Source: Zoogloea sp. (GTDB lineage Bacteria; Pseudomonadota; Gammaproteobacteria; Burkholderiales; Rhodocyclaceae). Taken from it: a stretch of DNA of 64,000 bases. The notes beneath the pieces are model-generated. The model was not told the DNA's origin. It worked only from the letters and a program-made list of their open reading frames with translations, and did no database searches. Shown here one piece after another: positions 46,207 through 54,070 of the stretch. Location: NCBI RefSeq assembly GCF_023150065.1, contig NZ_JAKLLN010000017.1, forward strand, positions 1-64,000, in the 5' to 3' direction. Made by a program: the position numbers and the translations under genes. Every line of letters begins with the position of its first letter. The first letter of the stretch is position 1.

Positions 46207-46677
46207 ATGAAAACCGCTCTCCTCCTCGCCGCCCTGCTTGCCGCCGGCACCACCAGCGTCTTCGCCCAGCAGACCGCGCCGGCCCAGCCGGGTGCCGCCG
46301 CCAAGCCCTACGTTGCCCCGCCCTGGACCTACAAGACCAAGCAGCTCAGCCGCGCCGAGATCGACGCCCTGCTGGCCAAGCCGGGCAAGGTGGTGGTACT
46401 CGACGTGCGCCGCCCCGACGAGCTCATCAGCAAGGGAAGCTTCCCGGCCTTCCTGAGCATCCAGGCGGCCGACGTGGAGAAGAATCTCGACTACATCCCC
46501 CGCGACCGGGTCATCGTCACGGTGTCGAACCACGCCCACCGGGCTGGCGCCGTCGGCGACAAGCTGACCGGCCTCGGCTACAAGGTGGCTGGCGCCGCCG
46601 GCTCCCTCGACTACGAGGACCAGGGCGGCAAGGTGGCCCGCATCACCGCTCCAGCCCCCCGCGCCGCCGCCAACTGA
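46207..46677 (+). CDS. Exported rhodanese-like protein lacking the catalytic Cys
   Basis: 156 residues from the ATG at 46207; the longer open frame upstream is not used. The signal peptide ends SVFAQQ. The mature protein is one rhodanese domain: LSRAEIDALLAKPGKVVVLDVRRPDELISKGSFPAFLSI..., but the expected active-site Cys loop is replaced by SNHAHRAG, with Asn where Cys should be. It therefore cannot carry a persulfide in the usual way and is probably a binding or signalling domain in the periplasm. No obvious operon partner adjoins it. A 20-bp hairpin follows its stop. Confidence 0.82.
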   Translation: MKTALLLAALLAAGTTSVFAQQTAPAQPGAAAKPYVAPPWTYKTKQLSRAEIDALLAKPGKVVVLDVRRPDELISKGSFPAFLSIQAADVEKNLDYIPRDRVIVTVSNHAHRAGAVGDKLTGLGYKVAGAAGSLDYEDQGGKVARITAPAPRAAAN

Positions 46678-46680
46678 GCC

Positions 46681-46726
46681 CTTCGCACCTGATTGCCGGG
46701 CCCGGCCCCGGCAATCAGGTGCGAAG
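46681..46726. terminator. 20-bp perfect hairpin between convergent genes
   Basis: The 20 bases at 46681-46700 (CTTCGCACCTGATTGCCGGG) are exactly complementary in reverse to 46707-46726, with a six-base loop. It starts three bases after the stop codon of the plus-strand rhodanese-like gene and lies 70 bases from the 3' end of the convergent minus-strand gene. No T tract is present on either strand, so it is probably a bidirectional terminator or message-stabilising structure. Confidence 0.65.
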
Positions 46727-46795
46727 CCGTTGATCGGGAGCAAGGCCAGGAGAGGTTTGCCGGGAGCGGGTATCCGGCGGACGTCACAACACCGC

Positions 46796-47671
46796 TCACT
46801 CCACCCGCGCCAGGCTGCGTGTCACACCGCTCTCCCGGGACCGCACGACGAGACTCTTTCCATCCAGAGACAGGATCGTGTCGCTGTCCTGGCGGAAGCG
46901 CTCCTGCAAGGGCGGCGAGCTGTGCTGGTAGTTCCAGTCGATGGTCTTGCCGTCCGATCTCCATGTACCGGAATACTCCACCACCACCTCGCCGTTGAGT
47001 GAGCCCTGGCCCTTAAAGCTGCGATCCGCGTTGATCTCGGTAACCATCTCCACGTTGAGCCCGGCGGCGTTGCGGCGGCTCGCGACCCACCTCCCGACGA
47101 GCGGGTTCACCTCACTGATGGCAGAAACCGGCCTCGGTGACGACGGTACGGTCAGCGTGGCTGTCTTCAGCAGCGTCATGGAGTCCTTCAGAGCACGCCC
47201 CGTGGCAGCGGTATCCACCACAGAGACGAAGACCGTGAAAGAGATCCGTGAATCGGTGAGGAAATGCACGACCTGATGCTGGGCGCGCTCACTGCCGACG
47301 GGAACGAAGCGGTAATCGACGTAGTGGGCAGCGAGCCCGCCCATGGCCGGGTACTGGCCCTTGCTACGCACGTTCACTGCGCGGCCAACGCTATTGCCAC
47401 CGATATCCAGGAGCAGCCGATCAAGGTAATGCTCGGGGTCGTTTGCGCCAGCGGGCAGGCGCGTTACGTCGATCACATAGAGCAGCTTGCCATTGTCCCA
47501 GCCTACGATCACCTTCTTGTATGCATCGTAGGCCGGCACATTCTGGTAAGTCAGTTCAAGGGTGGCAGGGGTCTCCAGGACGATTCCCTCGGGAATCCGG
47601 ATGGTTTCGCCACGGACGGAGGCGAAGGTGCTCGCCAGAACGAATGCGGCAAGAGCGTGGACGGGTTTCAC
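46796..47671 (-). CDS. Exported protein of unknown function with lipocalin-like C-terminal domain
   Basis: About 291 residues from a GTG at 47669-47671, which has AAGGA eight bases upstream and gives a clean signal peptide (VKPVHALAAFVLASTFASVRG); an upstream ATG at 47725 would add 18 non-signal residues. The mature part has two halves. Residues ~25-185 are beta-rich (ETPATLELTYQNVPAYDAY...). The last ~100 residues (NPLVGRWVASRRNAAGLNVEM...FKGQGSLNGEVVVEYSGTWR) have the GxW and alternating pattern of a small lipocalin-like barrel. No family is recognised. It stands alone between a hairpin and a TonB receptor on the same strand. Confidence 0.7.
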   Translation of the reverse strand: MKPVHALAAFVLASTFASVRGETIRIPEGIVLETPATLELTYQNVPAYDAYKKVIVGWDNGKLLYVIDVTRLPAGANDPEHYLDRLLLDIGGNSVGRAVNVRSKGQYPAMGGLAAHYVDYRFVPVGSERAQHQVVHFLTDSRISFTVFVSVVDTAATGRALKDSMTLLKTATLTVPSSPRPVSAISEVNPLVGRWVASRRNAAGLNVEMVTEINADRSFKGQGSLNGEVVVEYSGTWRSDGKTIDWNYQHSSPPLQERFRQDSDTILSLDGKSLVVRSRESGVTRSLARVE

Positions 47672-47900
47672 GATGTCATCCTTGTCTCGAATGATTTCCG
47701 GGACGACTGCCCGGGAAGAGTACAAAGCGAAGGCAATTTCCGTTCCGTACCCGCTGACGGCAGCCTAAGTCCATCACATCAAGGACTTGGCCGGACCGAT
47801 GAAACGGCAGCCGGGCCGCCACGCTGTCCGGTTGCTGACCAATCAACACCCGTTGTTGAGTTTCGGGCAGCCCCGCAGGCCAGGCTGCCCGGGGGCGGGG

Positions 47901-50726
47901 CTAGAGCCGGCTGCTGAAGGTGATGCCGAACAAACGCGGGAAGCCAGGCGCATAGGCATTCCAGGTTCGATTGCGCACGGTATCGTCGTCAAGCACGTTC
48001 TTGATGAAGACGTTCAGATCCCACTTGCCGCGCCCATGGCCTATGCCAAACGAGACATCGGTTATCGAATGGTCCGGGATCCACGCATAGTTCGACAATG
48101 AGTTGTCGGAGTTGTAACGACTCAGGTAAGCCGTGTTGATTGATGCGTGGAAGACCTTGTCGCCCAACACCGGGCGATTGTAGTTGGCCCCCAGGTCGAA
48201 ACTCCACAAGGACGCACCGGGCAGGGTGTGGCCCGAGATATCCCGGAACGCCCCCTCATTTGCCCGCTCCACGGGGTTGGCCGCCCTCTCGAAGCGTACG
48301 TAGTGCGCATCATTGTATGCACCTGCCAGCCGCAACTGGATATTCCGGAAGCCGGTATAGACAGCGTCCAGCTCCACCCCCTGCGCCCGCACCTTGGGCA
48401 CGTTCCCCGCGCCCGAAGTGTATTGGATGGTGGCATTGGGATCGGTCTGCCGCAGCAGCGCCGTGGCAGTCTCGTCCACAAAGAAGACCGTCTGCTGGTA
48501 ATCCCGGATGTTGTTCAGATAGATGGCTGAATTCACCACCAGATCACCGCCCAGCAGATTGGCCTTGGCCCCGATCTCGAAGGCATCGTTCTTCTCGGGT
48601 TTGATTTCATAGGACACCGGGGTACCCGTGGTGGACAGCACGCCCGGCAGGCCGGCCTTTTCGCCATGGCGATAGGACACGTATCCGGTAACGTTCTCGT
48701 TGAACTTGTACTTGGGCGACAAGGCCCAGGTGTACAGCGTGCTGTTCACCACACCGGCCTCGAAGCTGTCATACAAAGTGCCCACCCGACCTTGGCGGAT
48801 CGACTTGGCGTCGGCGACCTGACGCCGTTCGGCAGCGGAAAGGCTGCCATAAGTCTTGCCGAAGTAGCGCTGAGACACCCGGTTGGCAATCAGCAGCTGG
48901 GCGGCGGTGTTCGTTGCCGCCAGGTTGCCCGACGCATCCGAGTCGAAACCGCCGTTGTTGGCCCCGCCGAGGTCGCTCCCGTAGCCCTGCTCCACCAGGT
49001 AGGCCGCCGACGTGAGCCGGCGCTCCTCCCTGCTCACACGCAGGCCGGTATTCACCGTCAGGGGCTCCGACACCTTCCAGTCCGCATTGGCATAGATGGC
49101 CGTGCTCTGGCCGCGGGAGTCGCTGGGGGTACGCTTCCACAGGTCGGTGATGGAATCGGTGAGCAGCGACCGCCCGGCCGAATTTACGTCCAGCCGTCCG
49201 TACTGGGAATTGGTGGCAAACCACGCGCCGCCGTCGCTGCCATACACGGCGTTGCTGCCGGTACTGTTGGCGTTCTTCAGGAGCAGCAGGCCGAACTGGT
49301 AATCCACCACACCCTCGACCCGCGAACCGAGCCGGAACTCCTGGCTGATCTGCTGGTACTTGATGTGGTTGCCCGCCGCAGTCTGCACGTCGAACACGGT
49401 GCCCTCGTCATCCCGGAAAGCATTGAAGTAGTAGTCCTTGAAAGCGGTGATGGACGACAGCTGGTATTTGTCGGAGGGGTTCCAGTTGAGCTCCAGCAGC
49501 GCGGTGTTGGTGCCGGTGACGAGACCCTGCTGGCTGTCACTGTTGATGGCACGCTGGCTCAGGTAGTCACGCCCCACGGTGTAGCTGGCGTTGCGGGTGA
49601 ACCATCCACGGGACAGGCGGCCCTCGGTCGTGAGGGCCAGGTTGGCGTCGCCGTTGGTGTAGAAGGCCGGAGTGGGCCGGAAGAAGAAGTTGGTGGAGCC
49701 AATGTTGGCGTTCTCGTTCATCCGTGGTGTCACTTCCAGACTCAGGCGGGCGTTGAAATCCGCCGTGGGCGTGAGGAGGAACTGTACCCGGCCCGAGACC
49801 CGATCCGCATTGATGTACTGGTTGTCCGGGTTGTACTTGTTGATGATCCAGCCACCGCCCCGGTCGGCATTGACGGACAGGCGATAGGCCAGCACATCAT
49901 CGACGATCGGACCGGTACTCACCGCCGTCGCCTTGAGGCTGCCGTTGGCGTGGCCGTAGTCCTGGGCGTCGTACTTGGAGAAGCCCAGCGTCACCTCCGA
50001 GGACGGGGTGAAGGACGGCCGCTTGTACTTGATTCCGATGGAGCCGATGGTGGTGTTCTTGCCGAACAGCGTGCCCTGGGGCCCGCGCGCCACCTCCACG
50101 CTATCCACATCATAAAAATTGAAGCTGGCCAGCGGATTGTAGGCAAAGGGCACCCCGTCGGCGTAGATGCCCACGCTCGGGTCGGCGGCCTGGTTGTTGG
50201 CGATCTTGCCGATACCACGGATCGAGTAGTTGCTGGTCTGGCTGTTGCCGTAGTTCCACTTCACGTTGGCAAGACGCTTGGTGATGGCGTCGAGGCTCAC
50301 CGCATCCTCGCGCTTCAGCTCCTCGCCGCTGATTACGGAGATGGACAGGGGAATGTCCTTCACCGCCTGCAGGCCGCGTTTGCCACTCACCACCACGCGC
50401 TCCAGGGCGAGGCTGTCGGTCCCAGCGTCCTTCTCGGGCGCTCGGGCGGCCGTAGCCGGTTCGGCAGGGGCCGCCTGCAGCGGCACCGGTGCGGCGGCGC
50501 TGGTCCCAAGGCCCTTCAGCGTCGCGTTCTCCTTGCGGAGCGCCTCGATCTCCCGACGCAGCGCCGACACCTCGGCATCGTCGGCGGCGAGGACCGTGCC
50601 GCTTCCCGATATCAGCGCGACAGTCCCCAGCGCCACCGCCAGCCCCTGATCGAATCGGCGTGCCGCGGCCCGCCCTTGCCCCTTACTGGCCTGCTGTTGC
50701 CCAGCACTTCTCGGCTTTCTTCCCAT
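47901..50726 (-). CDS. Large TonB-dependent receptor with an N-terminal coiled-coil segment
   Basis: 941 residues. A long basic N-terminus precedes a signal helix (~28-47). Then comes a short heptad segment (DAEVSALRREIEALRKENATLKG, about residues 50-72) and an Ala/Pro linker before the TonB box (LERVVVSGKRG) and plug (NYSIRGIGKIANNQAADPSVGIYADGVP). The barrel ends LFGITFSSRL. The plug and barrel style (GRAPRG-like DVDSVEVARGPQGTLFGKNTTIG) is that of the large sphingomonad/IroN-type receptors for carbohydrates, aromatics or siderophores. The coiled coil before the plug is unusual. No transport genes adjoin it, so the ligand is unknown. Confidence 0.88.
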   Translation of the reverse strand: MGRKPRSAGQQQASKGQGRAAARRFDQGLAVALGTVALISGSGTVLAADDAEVSALRREIEALRKENATLKGLGTSAAAPVPLQAAPAEPATAARAPEKDAGTDSLALERVVVSGKRGLQAVKDIPLSISVISGEELKREDAVSLDAITKRLANVKWNYGNSQTSNYSIRGIGKIANNQAADPSVGIYADGVPFAYNPLASFNFYDVDSVEVARGPQGTLFGKNTTIGSIGIKYKRPSFTPSSEVTLGFSKYDAQDYGHANGSLKATAVSTGPIVDDVLAYRLSVNADRGGGWIINKYNPDNQYINADRVSGRVQFLLTPTADFNARLSLEVTPRMNENANIGSTNFFFRPTPAFYTNGDANLALTTEGRLSRGWFTRNASYTVGRDYLSQRAINSDSQQGLVTGTNTALLELNWNPSDKYQLSSITAFKDYYFNAFRDDEGTVFDVQTAAGNHIKYQQISQEFRLGSRVEGVVDYQFGLLLLKNANSTGSNAVYGSDGGAWFATNSQYGRLDVNSAGRSLLTDSITDLWKRTPSDSRGQSTAIYANADWKVSEPLTVNTGLRVSREERRLTSAAYLVEQGYGSDLGGANNGGFDSDASGNLAATNTAAQLLIANRVSQRYFGKTYGSLSAAERRQVADAKSIRQGRVGTLYDSFEAGVVNSTLYTWALSPKYKFNENVTGYVSYRHGEKAGLPGVLSTTGTPVSYEIKPEKNDAFEIGAKANLLGGDLVVNSAIYLNNIRDYQQTVFFVDETATALLRQTDPNATIQYTSGAGNVPKVRAQGVELDAVYTGFRNIQLRLAGAYNDAHYVRFERAANPVERANEGAFRDISGHTLPGASLWSFDLGANYNRPVLGDKVFHASINTAYLSRYNSDNSLSNYAWIPDHSITDVSFGIGHGRGKWDLNVFIKNVLDDDTVRNRTWNAYAPGFPRLFGITFSSRL

Positions 50727-51163
50727 GAGCAGATACCTCTTATGACTATGATGTAAGCACTACTCAGGGCATCAAACGTGCCAATCGGAACAGCCGCTTC
50801 CCCGCCAGCTCAGGCGAAACAACTATTCATTTGTAATCAATCACTTGAATGAGTTTTTCGAGGGCATCCAGGCCCACGATCCGTAATGGTCCGGAGGCTC
50901 GGGGCCGTGGAAGCTGCTGCAGGCAAGGCACGCTGCCTTTTCAGCTGCGTGGCATTCATCAGCGGGCGGTACGGGCAGGTGATACAGACTGCAATCGGGA
51001 TGAGAGCGGGGCCGGCATCGGAAGAACGGCGGGCGGAGAATGCAGCCGGTGAGGGAGAAATGAGGGGAGTGGAGCCGCGAGGAAATGCGCCTCCCCGGAG
51101 TGGATGGGTCAGCTGGCGGGGCGCTCCGACACCCCGCCGATACTCAGGCAGACGGATCCGCCT
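50727..51163. other. Intergenic region upstream of the large TonB receptor
   Basis: 437 bases between the receptor's start (minus) and the 3' end of the cytochrome c' gene (minus). The half near the receptor is AT-rich (about 50730-50860) and should hold its promoter; no Fur box was recognised. Short plus-strand frames in the other half have no ribosome site or recognisable translation. Nothing else is seen. Confidence 0.5.
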
Positions 51164-51631
51164 TCAGTCCTTCTTGCGGAAGTCGTCGTGGCAGCCCTTG
51201 CAGGTGGCGCCGAGCTTGCCGAAGGCCACCTTGACGGCGGCGGCGTCGCCGGTGGCGGCGACCTTGGCGAGTTCGTTGGATTCGGTCACGAACTTGCGGG
51301 CGGCTTCGCCGGCCTTGGCGGTGTCGGTGAACAGCTCGGGCTTGACCGTGGTTTCACGCCAGCCCTTGCCGGTTTCGGTGCCGGCCGGGTAGAGGGCGCC
51401 GAGGCCGGAGTTGGCAATCGCGGCGATGGCGTTGGCGGCGCGGATCACTTCATCCTTGTTGTAGGTGCCATCGACGCTGGCCTTGATGCGGCCGTTGTTC
51501 CAGGCCAGCACCTGATACACCGACTGACGCCACTTGATGATCTGCTCGGGCTTGGGAGCCTGCTGGGCGAAGGTGGCCGAGGCGGCGGTGAGGGCGAGGA
51601 CGGCGAGCAGGGGTTTGACGAGTTGTTTCAT
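51164..51631 (-). CDS. Cytochrome c' (c-prime)
   Basis: 155 residues with GGAG before the ATG and a signal peptide ending ATFAQQ. It is a four-helix bundle with the single heme site CKGCH at residues 144-148 near the C-terminus, typical of class II cytochromes c. The N-terminal helix pattern (IIKWRQSVYQVLAWNNGRI) fits. Cytochromes c' bind NO and CO at a five-coordinate heme and are linked to NO tolerance. The position upstream of no other respiratory gene suggests a stand-alone unit. The next gene upstream in the same direction begins about 950 bases away and encodes a hydrolase. Confidence 0.93.
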   Translation of the reverse strand: MKQLVKPLLAVLALTAASATFAQQAPKPEQIIKWRQSVYQVLAWNNGRIKASVDGTYNKDEVIRAANAIAAIANSGLGALYPAGTETGKGWRETTVKPELFTDTAKAGEAARKFVTESNELAKVAATGDAAAVKVAFGKLGATCKGCHDDFRKKD

Positions 51632-51696
51632 TGAAGCTCCGGATGGATGAGGTTTGGGTTGAAGGTGGGATGAAGAAATTGCCCCGTGAGCGGCAC

Positions 51697-52587
51697 TCAG
51701 GCCTTGAGGTGCGTCCTGAAGAACTCCACTGTGCGCTGCCAGGCCAGCTTGGCGGCGGCGGGCTGATAGCGCGGGGTGGTGTTGTTGTTGAAGCCGTGCA
51801 GGGTGTCGGGATAGAAGTAGATCTGATGCTTCACCCCGGCGGCTGTGAGGGCGGCCTCAAACTTCGGCCAGCCGGCGTTGATGCGTTCGTCGTCGGAGGC
51901 GTAGTGGACCAGCAGCGGCGCCTTGATCTTCGCCACGTCCTCCACCGGCGGCTGACCGCCATAGAAGGGCACGGCCGCGGCCAGATCGGGGATGCGGGTG
52001 GCCAGGAAGTTGGAGATGCCCCCGCCGTAGCAGAAGCCGGTGACGCCCACCTTGCCGTTGCCCTGGGGCAGGCCCTTGAGGATGCCCACGGCGGCGATGA
52101 AATCCTCCCTGCTCTTGGTCTGATCGAGCTTGGGGAAGAGCTCCCGGGCCTTGTCCTCGTCGCCCGGGTAGCCGCCCAGGGGAAACAGGGCGTCCGGCGC
52201 AAAGGCGATGAAGCCGTCGAGGGCCAGGCGGCGGGCGATGTCCTCGATGTGCGGGTTGAGCCCGCGGTTCTCGTGCACCACCAGTACGGTGGGCAGCTTG
52301 CCCTTGGCGCCGGCCGGCTGCACCAGGTAGCCGCGCAGGGTGCCGTAGCCCTTGGGCGAGGGGTATTCCACGTAGCGTGCCTGGATGCGCGGGTCGCTGT
52401 GCTGCACCTCCTGGGCCTCGGCAAAGCGCGGGCTGAGGGCGTTGAGCAGGCCTTCGGCGGTGACGCCGGCCACGGCGTACTGGCCGGCCCGGGTCAGGAA
52501 CTCCCGGCGCGGGATGAGGCCGTGGACGTACTTGTCGAAGAGCTGGAGCACTTCGGGTTTGAAATCGGCGGCGGTCTTGAGGCTCAT
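51697..52587 (-). CDS. Dienelactone hydrolase family protein with Tat-type signal
   Basis: 296 residues with GGAG before the ATG. Residues ~22-50 hold a twin-arginine-like signal (PRREFLTRAGQYAVAGVTAEG), suggesting export of the folded enzyme. The catalytic triad of the DLH family is visible: Cys186 in GFCYGGG, an Asp in ASDDERIN (~232) and His264 in DTLHGF. The characteristic Glu in VVHENRG (~106) is also present. DLH enzymes open dienelactones in chloroaromatic breakdown, but exported members like this one act on unknown esters. It lies 65 bases upstream of cytochrome c' and 25 bases downstream of an SMP-30 protein on the same strand. Confidence 0.9.
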   Translation of the reverse strand: MSLKTAADFKPEVLQLFDKYVHGLIPRREFLTRAGQYAVAGVTAEGLLNALSPRFAEAQEVQHSDPRIQARYVEYPSPKGYGTLRGYLVQPAGAKGKLPTVLVVHENRGLNPHIEDIARRLALDGFIAFAPDALFPLGGYPGDEDKARELFPKLDQTKSREDFIAAVGILKGLPQGNGKVGVTGFCYGGGISNFLATRIPDLAAAVPFYGGQPPVEDVAKIKAPLLVHYASDDERINAGWPKFEAALTAAGVKHQIYFYPDTLHGFNNNTTPRYQPAAAKLAWQRTVEFFRTHLKA

Positions 52588-52612
52588 GGTGGGCTCCGGA
52601 AAAACGGGAAAA

Positions 52613-53596
52613 TTACTTGACGCGACCGGCGTAGCCGGCGGTCAGCACCGGAATGCGCCAGGCTGAACCGCTGCCCACGACGTAGAGGGTCTTCTTGCCC
52701 GGACCGGCAAAGGCCAGGTTCTGCGGGCGCTTGGGCAGGGCGATCACACCCAGGGCCTCACCCTTGGGGCTGAAGACCTGGACGCCGGCATTGGAGGCCA
52801 CGTAGAGGCGCCCTTCGGCATCCACGGCCAGGCCGTCGGCACCGCTGGTGGGGCCGTTATCGGTCTGACGGAAGCCCTCCAGCTTTGCAAACTCGCGCTT
52901 GGCGCCGAGCTTGCCGTTGGCAGCGATGTCATAGGCCAGCACATGCTCGCCGGCGGTGTTGGCCACGTAGAGGGTCTTCTCGTCGGGGCTCAGCTGGATG
53001 CCGTTGGGGCGCTCGATGTCGCCGGCCAGACGCTCGATGGCGAACTCGGGCGAGATCCGGTACACCGCCGGCTTGGCGATCTTGCTGGTGTCGGGCTTGG
53101 GGTTGGCGTTGGCATTCACACCCGAGTCGGTGAAATACACAAAGCCCTTGCGGTCCACCACCAGGTCGTTGGGCCGGCCAAAGCCCAGCCCGCCGTCCAC
53201 CTTGGCGGCCAGGGTGCGGGCGCTGCCGAGGGGCAGGATCACGCCGACCTTGGGGTCGAGGGTCTGCACCGCCACCAGGTCGCCGTTGGGGGCGTAGGCC
53301 AGGGCGTTCACGCCGTTGGTGTTGTCGAGGAAGACCGAGGTGCTGCCATCCGGCGCGATGCGGATGACCCGGGCGTTCTGGTTCTCGGTGAACAGCACGC
53401 TGCCATCCGGCGCGGCGATGGGGCCTTCGGTGCCCTTGAAGCCGTCCTTGATCAGCTCGATCCGGGTACCGGCATTGACGACGCCGGGGATGGCGGGGGT
53501 CACGGCTTCCTGGGCGAGGGCACTCAGCGTGGTCAAGGTGAGCGCGGCGGCGAGAACGGTCTTGGCAGAGGTTTTCACAGAAACATTGGGATTCAT
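52613..53596 (-). CDS. SMP-30/gluconolactonase-like exported beta-propeller protein
   Basis: 327 residues from the ATG 53594-53596; 48 more codons are open upstream but without export signal. A signal peptide (KTVLAAALTLTTLSALAQ) is followed by a six-bladed propeller of the SGL family: EGPIAAPDGSVLFTENQNARVIRI, GRPNDLVVDRKGFVYFTDSG, RPNGIQLSPDEKTLYVANTAG, GADGLAVDAEGRLYVAS. Metal-site candidates are the Glu in EGP, the Asn in PND, the Asn in PNG and the Asp in DGL, matching SMP-30. It would hydrolyse sugar or aromatic lactones in the periplasm. It precedes the dienelactone hydrolase gene by 25 bases, so the two may process related lactones. Confidence 0.87.
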   Translation of the reverse strand: MNPNVSVKTSAKTVLAAALTLTTLSALAQEAVTPAIPGVVNAGTRIELIKDGFKGTEGPIAAPDGSVLFTENQNARVIRIAPDGSTSVFLDNTNGVNALAYAPNGDLVAVQTLDPKVGVILPLGSARTLAAKVDGGLGFGRPNDLVVDRKGFVYFTDSGVNANANPKPDTSKIAKPAVYRISPEFAIERLAGDIERPNGIQLSPDEKTLYVANTAGEHVLAYDIAANGKLGAKREFAKLEGFRQTDNGPTSGADGLAVDAEGRLYVASNAGVQVFSPKGEALGVIALPKRPQNLAFAGPGKKTLYVVGSGSAWRIPVLTAGYAGRVK

Positions 53597-54070
53597 GGCG
53601 GGGATCGGGTTCGCAGATGAAGGCCCGCGGAAGCGAGGCCATGTCCGGTACGCGGGATGCGTACCGCCAGGCCTTTCCATCGCATTCACCGTGCCAGAAA
53701 CCGTGACAGCATCCGCCGGCCCCCCTGAAGCAGCCGGCATTCATTTGATTTATCAGGCCTATTCAGTGCTTGCGGGCAGACTCCGACCCTGTTGCGCCCA
53801 TGGCCTTTCGGCCCGGGTAGGCGACTCAGCTGTTGCCCTGGACGCAACCGCCCACCTGCTCTGCTGATTTCCCAACTCCACTGCGGAGCAGTCAACAGCC
53901 CCTGCCGGCCTGCTACCGGCACAACTCCGCCCCAACAGATCTGCTGCCAGGGCAACAACCCCCTGGCAGAAAAAAAGGCGGATGCCACGCCGGCATTGGG
54001 CTGGCGGGCATGGAACGGAATTTGCGGGTAACCGGGGTTTGCGTGCCCCCGGCCCTTCGCTTCCCGCCCC
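53597..54070. other. Divergent intergenic region SMP-30 / RND pump
   Basis: 474 bases without a gene between divergent genes. TGTTGCCCTGG (53831-53841) and CCAGGGCAACA (53947-53957) form an 11-base inverted repeat about 105 bases apart, resembling paired operators. A hairpin-forming CCAGGG...CCCTGG pair also lies within 53947-53966. The stretch near 53740-53770 is AT-rich and may contain a promoter. Small open frames here have no ribosome site and no recognisable translation. Confidence 0.45.

Noticed and set aside
47724-47900. Possible gene between the unknown exported protein and the large TonB receptor
   Set aside because: Short frames only, no ribosome site, and no recognisable translation.
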